Positions 56,166 through 64,000 of a stretch of DNA of 64,000 nucleotides are shown in pieces. The number at the start of each line of letters is the position of its first letter. Position 1 is the first letter of the stretch. This DNA comes from Monocercomonoides exilis. Lineage: Eukaryota > Preaxostyla > Oxymonadida > Polymastigidae. The notes below the pieces were generated by a model, which was not told where the DNA came from, ran no database searches, and was given only the letters and a program-made list of their open reading frames with translations. Location of the stretch: assembly GCA_001643675.2 (NCBI GenBank), contig LSRY02000027.1, forward strand, positions 1,120,501 through 1,184,500. Reading direction: 5' to 3'. A program made the position numbers and the translations under genes.

Positions 56166-56547
56166 TGAGGAAATATTTTGAATGACGGAATTAATTCGAA
56201 TAAAATACCTGTTTTCATTTCATTCAAATCGATCAACATAAGCATCAATGTCATCATCATCATCTTCTTCTTCTTCTTCTTCCTCTCCTTCTCCATTATA
56301 TTCTTCTTCTTCTTCTTCCTCTTCTTCCTCTTCCTCTTCTTCTTCTTCTATTTCTTCTTCTTCTTCTTCTTCTTCAACTTCAACTTCATCATCAGCTCCT
56401 GCAATTGTCCATTCGGATGTTTCGGCAATGGTAGCATCATCCACATCTGCAGCGATTTATCTGGCGGTGCTGGAAGAGCGAGAAGAAATAGAGGAAGGAG
56501 ATGGGAATGAGGAGAAAGGCGGGAATCCGACAGCACACTGAGAGTTT

Positions 56548-58101
56548 GTGGAAAGTATCAAAGAGAATCGTGGGAAGCTGGAAGAAGCGATGGTGTTGAT
56601 GATTGTCAAAGAGCTTGAGATGGGTCGACTGAGGTTTGCGAAGACTGAGGCGGGTAAAGACAAGCAGCATTCAGTGAAACCTTACATGAACAGATCTTCA
56701 TCAGCCAATGGCGTTCAACAGGAGAACAGGAGATCAGAAGAAGAAGTAGCAGATGAACCTTTGAGCATAACTTCAGAGGGTTGTGAAGGAAGTGTGGAGA
56801 AAGATGTGGAACAGGTGGAAATATCGACGAATGGTTTGGCAACAAATGAGGAGTCAGGGAAAGAGGGTAGTTTGATTGATTTGGAGAAGGAAGAGGAAGA
56901 AGAAGAAGAAGAAGAGGAAGAGGGACAGATTCTGGATGTGGAATCGCTGCTGAGTGTTCCTGCGCACCCGGAGTGTGTGACGCTGGTTGACGAGAGTGCG
57001 TATGGGAGCTGGAGGGACTATCTGGTGACGATGACGGTGACGGGGGCGCTGGTGGAGCTGTGTGCCTAGCGGGAGCGGATTGTGGGGAAGCCGGTTGTGG
57101 AAGGGATGACACAGCCTGACAGGACAATGAGCGTCACGTTCATTGGGGAGAGGCTGTTTGTGAGGAGAAAGAAGAGAAGAGAAGGGGGTGGGGGTAGGGG
57201 TGGGGGTGGGTGTTTGGCATCAGATGGAGTGTCGTTGCATTTGAACTCGGACAGGCAGAGAGAGAGGATGGACGAGTTTGTTGCGATTGGGGCAGTTGTG
57301 CCGCAGGAAAGTGTACCGCTGATAGTTCTGCGGGATGCGACGTATGTTATCAGGAAAGTGTGCCACTGGAAAGGGATGATTGAGGTGTTTGGTGTTTTGT
57401 ATTGTGTGTTTGTGGACAAATGGGAGTTGCTGAAGGATTCATCAGCATTCCTGTGAATGTTGTATTTTCTGCTATAAGGCATCAAGATAGCGCCTGGAAA
57501 CTACCTCCTTACGCACAACGCAGGAACTGCTGCTTTGCATATGTGCGCTCCTTCCTCTGATTCTGCGCATTCGATGTCTGCTTTGCTTCTGGCTTCTTCT
57601 CAATCTGCACAGGCGTGTGCCTGCCTCTCTCCAGCAGCGACACGCAGCTTTGTGATAGTGCAGCCATTCTACCAGCCGGAGCTGTTGTGTATTCCGTACG
57701 AGCAGTTCTTTTTAAAAAGTCACTAGCACAACATCACGTTTGACTTTGATGGGATGTGTAATGTTCTGTTCCAGCTTGCGGGGCATCTCATTGCGGAAGT
57801 TGTGGGGTTTGTTGCGTGCGAGCGGTCGGAGGAGCTTGCAGCGCGGACAGCAGCGCGAGCGCTGGAGAAGGTGGCTGTGCAGATGTTGCACTGTGCGTTT
57901 GTTTCTTCGCCGAGCTGGGAAGACAAGAAAAGAGATGGGAAAAGTGGGTGCATGGGGAGAATGGGGCAGTGGCAAGAGGGAAGGCGATGGAGAGGTAGAA
58001 CTTTGTTGGAAATGGGCATGAGAAAAGCGCGCGAGAGAAAGGAGACTTGGCAAAAGCTGGTCTTAATGACCGGTCGCGCATTGACGATGCAGTTCCTCTG
58101 A
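56548..58101 (+). CDS. Four-exon hypothetical protein in GC-richer island
   Basis: Exons 56,548-57,024, 57,070-57,405, 57,487-57,657 and 57,727-58,101 (TGA) join in one frame, about 450 residues. Introns of 45, 81 and 69 bp start GTGACG, GTGTTT and GTGCAG and end CTAG, CAAG and CTAG. The unspliced frame would contain TAG 57,067, TGA 57,454 and TAG 57,724, each removed by an intron. First ATG 56,590; the frame is open further upstream. Contents: acidic Glu-rich N-terminus, then EERIVGKP-like basic/hydrophobic block (RERIVGKPVVEGM, MSVTFIGERLFV), MDEFVAIGAVVPQESVPLIV, and ITFDFDGMCNVLFQLAGHLI with Ala-rich helices. No family recognised; no membrane or export signal clear. A broken copy of its 5' part lies at 1-330. 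Confidence 0.5.
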
Positions 58102-58589
58102 AAGATTCCATTTGTTCGATTTTCAAGTTTGCTTTATTTTCTATCTGTCAATCTTTCTTTCTTTCTTTCTTTTTCGATTCACTTACATATTATTTTGTAT
58201 TTTTATTGATATTCTGTTTATGTTTTATTTTTCTGTTGAGATATTAATTAATGGAATTCAAATTATATTTTTTTATATGGCAAATTTTCAAAATAATTAG
58301 AAATAGATGCAAATACATGGAGCATAAGCAGCTGAAATGAGCGAGGATGCCGTTGAACGTCAAAAGCGAAAAAGAAACAGTTGCATTGAAAGGCAGTGCG
58401 CTCAATGGGTAATTGTGGAATGATAGCTTGCAGAAGAATAATTTTACGATTTCTTGAAGAAGTCAGTGCTTTGGATGGCTTTTGAAAGGATTGTATAAGC
58501 TGATTAAAAAACACAGAGCAATGTTGATCTGAGGAACCTAGAATCTGCGCAGCTGTGTGGAAAGGAAAGAAAAAGGGAATATTGCAGTT

Positions 58590-59272
58590 ATTCATCAATG
58601 CTGGGGACAAATTGGCAATGTGCTATGATATTTAATGGTTCGGATGACGTTTTGTCGTTTTTTTTCATTGAAGCATCAGGGTTGATGTGCCAATCATTTT
58701 TAAGTTCATACAGCTGAATTTCTTTGATCTTGTGCAAAGTTGAGGGAATTTTTCTGGAGACTGCTGCTAGATATTTGGCATGTTGCATGAGGACAGACAT
58801 TGGAGAGGAAGGCATAAGTGATGAAAATACAGTTGGGGTGCATAAAGGTTGATCTTTGCTGCATTGTGATGGATTTGGACATCCAGCAGAAGTTCAGTTT
58901 GGAGTTTGACAAGTCTGATAAGTGGCAAAGAAAAGCAGAAAAAGCGTTTTTGATTCATAACAGTCAAGCTGGGCGTGAGATGGCGCGTTCAGTTGAAGTG
59001 TGAATTCGCATTTACAAATGATTTATTTGTTATTTTTATTTTTATTTTCATTTATATTTATTGTGGAATATTCCATCATCTTCTTTTTCAACGAAAGACA
59101 TTCTTGAAGCAGGCCATGATATTCTTTTGAAGTGCCGAATTCGATGAAGAACTAGTTTCTTTGAAGCAAGCGCAAACGAACAACAAATTCGTTGATTCTG
59201 TTTTGAAGAATATGTACCACAAGCTGAAAAGGGAAAGCTCATCGAGAAATTATTCAAGAAGTTTCAGCTAAA
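58590..59272 (+). CDS. Hypothetical exons, model unresolved
   Basis: Protein-like + strand blocks: GIFLETAARYLACCMRTDIG near 58,745-58,800; ATG 58,818 to TGA 59,001 (MDLDIQQKFSLEFDKSDKWQ, AFLIHNSQAGREMARSVEV); and EFDEELVSLKQAQTNNKFVD ... RSFS ending at TAA near 59,268, after an acceptor-like TTTTGAAG. On the minus strand 58,815-58,588 is also open and plausible, so strand is not certain. No family recognised. Confidence 0.3.
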
Positions 59273-59279
59273 GATGCGC

Positions 59280-60740
59280 ATGTGTTTGCATATTGAATTT
59301 TCCAGTGAATAAGGCTGACAGATCTCCAATAAAGCATGCAGCAGAAATTTTGCATTTGAACAGATTTTTAAAGTCAAATGTGAACAATCAATAATAAACG
59401 CTACAAATTTATTCAATTGATCGTATGAGGGAGAGGAAAATGGGGAAACAATGGGGGAGGTTGGAGGACTGATCGAAGAGAAGAAAAGATGATAATGGAG
59501 AGGGTGATTACATGAGAACAAGGAATGAAAAGGAGGAGGAAGAAGAAAAAAGGTGGAATGGAATGAATTGAAGATGTTATTTCAGGAAGGATACGGATGT
59601 TGGAGCAGCTGATACGATTTGGCAGAAAGGCAAAGAAGAGGAAAAGAGGAATGAGGAAAGAGGAATGAGGAATGAAGCCAAAGCTGGATCAGCAATCAAC
59701 AGGGATCTTTGTTTGTAACAAAGAGAGCGGAGTGAGGAGCAGAGGAAAGCTCTGTTTCAACAGGAGCATCATTCAGAAATCCATCTTGTCTTCCCTCCCT
59801 TCCTCTGCTTCATTTCAGCTGCTTTCTTGTTGTTTTCTTTTTTTCTGAAGAAGCTGCTTTTGCAGAATCAAACTTGGGGGATAAGCTCCTTCTTTTAAAT
59901 AAAAAATAAAAAGGAATTGTTTTGTTTTTCATGTTTTTATTCTTGTTCATCGGCACAAATTCCTGTGCCCCAAACAAAGTGAGCTGCAAAACAAAGCATC
60001 CAAATCATTTCACTTTGATTGATGCAACAGTCAAATATATGAAAAATGAAAAATGAAAAAAAAAAGGGCAAATATATCCAATTCAGCAGAGGGAGGTCTT
60101 TGCAGCTTTCCTGCTGAATGGAAGGCGCTTTCGTCTGAACACCTCAAAAGCGAAAAGCGAAAATCAAAAAACAACTGAACAAAAATTAAAATAAAAAAAT
60201 AAATAAATAAGTAAGTAAAACAAATATCAATTACGATAAAACTCAGTTATAACTTCAAAAATAAAAAACAATTGTTAAAGTCGAGTTAAACCTTCCATCA
60301 AAATGGACAAATCAAAACATTATAAAAACATCTAATAATCTTTCAACCATTTTAAATATCCAAAGCCTTTCTCTCTCTCTCCATCCTCTCCTCCACCTTC
60401 AAGCTCTTCCCAAGGCTTTTCTGAAAATAGTGAATGACAAATGAAAAGAATAGTGTTCACATACAAACATAAATACATATATTCATATTCATATGAATTT
60501 CCTTTCACCAAATGCAACAATATAGTGAACAGCAAATTATGCAAAATGAAAAACTGCAAAATGCAAAAAAGGCTGTCGAATGATTAAAAGTGCAAAATCA
60601 ATTGTTAATTCGCAATACAACAAATCAACGAACGTATGGAGCAGGTTTGCTCCTCAATAATGAGTTTTGATCTTAAATTATGCGTAGTGTAAGATTAAAC
60701 TTCGCAAACAATTTTATTTCTATTTCATACCTTTGTCCGC
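59280..60740. other. Purine-rich and AT-rich stretch without a gene
   Basis: GGAAGAGGAAAA-type purine patches (59,400-59,760) then AT-rich sequence up to the DIRS element. The terminal repeat of the DIRS element should lie here, but only one end is in the window, so it cannot be delimited. Confidence 0.4.
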
Positions 60741-60747
60741 AGTGTAG

Positions 60748-62150
60748 ATGACACATGATACTGTAAGAATGCCAAATAGCGAAGGCGAGGGCAGAGGATT
60801 TGATCATATTCACAGGCTTTCAAGGGCAGAAAACATGATCGAAGAATTCACCAGAAGCCAAGTGTGGCCAAGGCAGTCCGGAGCTACGGGGATGCTGTCA
60901 ATGAAAAAAGATAAGAGGGAACGACTTAGGAGAAGAAGCAGATCGAGATCGAGCGAGTTGGAGTCGGATGCAGAGTTTGGCGATCTGATCGCGAAGCGGA
61001 AACAATGAAAGCGTGAGAGATGGCGGCGTTCAGTTAGCCGCACGAGGAGACGGGAATATGAAGAGGATAGAGAATGGGATTGCTGCAAGAGAAAGAAGGA
61101 ACAGAAGACTTCACAAGAATTTTTCCCAGGGAGTGGTTGACACCCCGGAGACAAGCGAGCGAGTTGAGGAAATTCATTGAGTTCTGTAAGGCGGGATCCT
61201 TACGAATGAATGAGGATAGATTAAATTCATTTATTCCGGAGGGCGAGAAGGAATTTTTCACGGGACACACGGATATAAGCTGGAACGCGCTAGCCAGAAC
61301 ATCCATCATAGCAAATGGGAGAAGAGATTCACTAGAAGCTAGCCGAGTGATTGAACTCCTCCAGCCTGCCCTAGAATCGGGCTTTGAAGCTGCAAAAGCG
61401 ATTGCATCACTAACGGTGAAGGAATAGGAGAAAGCGCACCTCATGGAAGAGGAGAAAGAGCGGCTGAGGGGTCTTTTCTGCTCATACGCCCTGACAGCAG
61501 ACTGTATCAGCCGGATCAATCTATTAAAAGTCAGACCCCAGTCAAGCTGGGAGAACGTAAAGGGTTTCCTTGAAGGGGGAACGTCCAATAACGTCACAGA
61601 GAGCCTGAGGAGGCTTGTGGAGAGCACCAGCTCTTTTTCGTCCAGAGGTGGATATTCCAATGTTCGGATCATCCCCCGTTTCCCCCACAACATTCGGCCT
61701 TATCTCAACCAGGAGTGGGTGCGCAAGAAGTTACAGCACGGGTAGGAATGCTCAGGTTTTCGCTTTCAGACAGCTCCAAAAGCATGGCTTCGATGGGAGC
61801 TTCACGAATTTCAAAGAAAGAAGGAGGTCAATACAAGTCCTTCCACAGCATGCCCCAGCACCAGCTGGGAGAGTGGCATCGATCACAGTTCCCATTCCCC
61901 AAGCTCCACCGAGGATACAGGGAGGATCAGCAACTGGAACAGCTACGTGATCGAGCCAACGGGCTTAGAAGAAGCAGAGAGAGAAGAGAGAGAAGCACTT
62001 TGCTGCAAGACGGAGATGGACAGAATGCTGTCGAATACCGAGAAAGTGACAATGCCAAGGTGTGTCCTATTCAATCGACAGATAGTTACAAGAACGGAAC
62101 CCGCAGAAGTTTGCGAGAACATCGAAGATGTACTGAGCCCGTTCGATTGA
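60748..62150 (+). pseudogene. DIRS gag-like ORF, broken
   Basis: Starts at ATG 60,748 with a basic Arg-rich block (RERLRRRSRSRSSELES), a TGA at 61,006, more Arg-rich sequence (RWRRSVSRTRRRREYEED), then a frameshift between about 61,075 and 61,140 into the frame FPREWLTPRRQASELRKFIE. That frame continues to TGA 62,148 with TAG codons at 61,425 and 61,743. Conserved-looking middle: SWNALARTSIIANGRRDSLE, LQPALESGFEAAKAIASL, LRGLFCSYALTADCISRINL. Likely the nucleic-acid-binding coat protein of the element; this assignment rests on position and charge. Confidence 0.6.
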
Positions 62151-62189
62151 GAAAAGAGAATAAATCAAGGAATCTCGAGAGACTACGAG

Positions 62190-64000
62190 ATGGGAACATG
62201 GAGAGAGAACACAGAAGGAGACTCCGTATATTCCAGCAGGACAAGACAGAAGAACGATCGGAAATCCGGGAAGGAGGAAGAGAAAAAAGTATTGAGAGCT
62301 TCTCGGACTGTCTTCGAGTCCCCAATTGGGAGTTTTCAGGAACAAAACTTGTGGAGAGCTATTGTAGATATTCTCGAAGAAGAAGAGAATACACAGACGC
62401 AACTTGGCCACAAGACGCCAGGAGTGAGGGAGAGTATAGTGATTGGACCGTTGAAGGAGCCTCTTCCTGGGAGACTAGTGAACAGGCTGAGCGAGTGGAA
62501 GAAGATTGGGGGAGACAAACTAGTGAGCCGTGGTATAAGAGCTCGATGGAAAAGTCCCCAATCCCCAATCTCATTCAAGGAGAGAAAACACAGACAAGAT
62601 TTTCGTGGGACGACGGAAATGATGAACAATTATTTATCCCTCTTGGAGGAGGAATTGAAGGAAGGAGTGGTGAAGCCCATACTGGAGTCGGAGGTGAAGT
62701 GGTTCAACACAACATTCATGGTGATTAAGAAGAACGGAAAGTGGAGGAAGATTCTGGATTGCAGTGTGTTGAACGAGGAAGAACTGGGAAAATAGTTAAA
62801 GATGGATTCCCGGGAAACAGCGGTGGAACTCCTGGAGGAGAACGACTGGATGACTACTCTCGACATATCGAGTGCTTATCAACATGTCAAAGTGGACGAG
62901 CAATTCAGTCCCTATCTGTGCTTCAGCTTTCAAAGTCAATGCTACGCTAACGTAGGGATGTCCTTTGAAGCAAAGGATGCGCCCAGAGTATTCACGAAGA
63001 TAATGAGAAAAGCGGCGTCATATATCAGAGAAAAGTGGAGAGTGAAGCGAGTAATATGTATGGACGACACACTCCTCATGCACCCAGACAAGGAAGTTTT
63101 GAGATTGATCTCACAGGAGATAGCCCAGTTCCTGAGAGATCTGGGCTGGAATCTGTCGGAAGAGAAACTGAAATTGGAACCCACAAGGAGCGTGGAGTTT
63201 TTGGGATGGTTGTGGAACTCAGAGAAGATGGAAGTGACACTCCAAGAAAGGAAGAGAGTGCTGCTCCTGGAGGATGTGCGTACCTGGATAGCACTGGCAA
63301 AGAAGAGGAGTGGACTGAACACGAGAGACTTAGCAGCACTACTCGGGAGGCTGAACTTCGTGAGACTGCAACACCCACCAGCGAGTTTGTGGATGAAGCG
63401 CATGCAATACGTGCTGAGGCAGGCAATAGCCCGCGGAGGCTGGAATGGAGCGGTGATACCCAACCCAATGTTGTTGGGAGAGTTTACACATTGGAGGAGA
63501 ACACTGCTCGAGAACAGACCAAGGAGTCTGAAGAGAAGGAACAGACCAACAGAATTAGCAACGGATGAGTCAGAGCTGGGATGGGGTGCAGTGTTAACAG
63601 TTCCGATTCTGAGCAGAGAGGAGAAGATATATGCCCATGGAAGATGGACCCTCCAGGAGAGTGCGTTAGCGATGAACGAAAAAAAGTCCAGAGCAGTGTT
63701 GAGGACTATAGGAAGGAAAGGAGCATGGCTGCAACAACAGAAGATAGATCATATTCGTCTGAAGACAGACAATATGTCCACGAGATGGACGATACAGCAG
63801 AAGAGGGGAGTGCCATCGCTCATTCCAACACTGAGAGCATTAGAGAAGAAATTGAACAACCTGGACATTACGATACAAACAAAACACCTTCCGGGAGGAC
63901 AGAATACAGAAGCAGATGCACTCAGCCGGATGGCGAAAAAGCCGGACTATGCACTGAGGGGGAAGAAAGTCGCAGAGATATTGCAAATAGTCTCAGCGAG
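62190..64000 (+). pseudogene. DIRS reverse transcriptase-RNase H, one TAG, open at window end
   Basis: One frame runs from ATG 62,190 past a single TAG (62,793) to the window end. Reverse transcriptase blocks: VIKKNGKWRKILDCSVLNEE, TTLDISSAYQHVKVDEQFSP (first Asp), CYANVGMSFEAKDAPRVFT, VICMDDTLLMHP (the catalytic DD of box C) and VEFLGWLWNSEKMEV. RNase H blocks: ELATDESELGWGAVL, LKTDNMSTRWTI and HLPGGQNTEADALSRMAKK, each with its acid. These are hallmarks of the DIRS branch. It copies element RNA and removes the RNA strand. The TAG falls between two well-conserved blocks and is the only visible defect, so the enzyme was intact until recently. Confidence 0.85.

Larger units (their letters stand above)
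60748..64000 (+). mobile_element. DIRS-type retrotransposon, 3' end outside window
   Basis: A gag-like frame followed by reverse transcriptase and RNase H in DIRS order. The tyrosine recombinase ORF expected in DIRS elements must lie beyond base 64,000. Markedly GC-richer than its surroundings, which suggests a more recent arrival than the decayed elements at 14-47 kb. Confidence 0.85.

Noticed and set aside
56220-56541. Poly-Ser, poly-Phe and poly-Glu ORFs at 56.2-56.5 kb
   Set aside because: Frames of a CTT-rich tract on both strands; at most the last ~100 bases may be coding for the downstream gene.

Overview
This window looks like a piece of a nuclear genome from an intron-rich, AT-rich protist. 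Nothing in it is bacterial: there are no operons, and the genes carry spliceosomal introns of about 43-112 bp with GT...AG ends. The best-preserved host genes are a tail-to-tail pair at 51.1-54.4 kb. They resemble, from memory only, a large lineage-specific family of all-helical proteins in oxymonad flagellates (Monocercomonoides type). I would name an oxymonad as the likely source with moderate confidence. The standard genetic code fits: most in-frame TAG/TAA codons in host genes fall exactly at intron acceptors, and Gln in the conserved genes is always CAA/CAG.

Layout. 0-5.1 kb: host genes on the minus strand, namely a seven-exon Ser-rich/coiled-coil gene, a two-exon gene and a beta-helix-like exon. 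5.6-11.1 kb: a Harbinger element, a MITE and a pogo-like element with 40-bp terminal inverted repeats. 11.6-14.1 kb: a GC-richer island with fragmented host exons. 14.3-29.7 kb: more pogo-like copies (six in the window) and two more Harbinger copies, all broken. 30-47 kb: a graveyard of seven tyrosine-recombinase genes of Crypton type, a Merlin/IS1016-type transposase relic, and three families of short palindromic MITEs (A about 213 bp, B about 278 bp, C about 264 bp), often nested. 47.5-50.5 kb: long trinucleotide tracts and weak host exons. 51.1-54.4 kb: the convergent paralogue pair. 54.8-59.3 kb: host exons, including a four-exon gene at 56.5-58.1 kb whose 5' part is duplicated at bases 1-330. 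60.7-64 kb: a DIRS-type retrotransposon whose RT/RNase H reading frame runs off the window.

The transposable elements carry stops and frameshifts and look inactive, though several breaks are single bases in homopolymers and could be assembly errors. Most of the AT-rich DNA between them holds no recognisable gene. Exon boundaries were placed by eye from GT/AG sites and phase, without transcript data.
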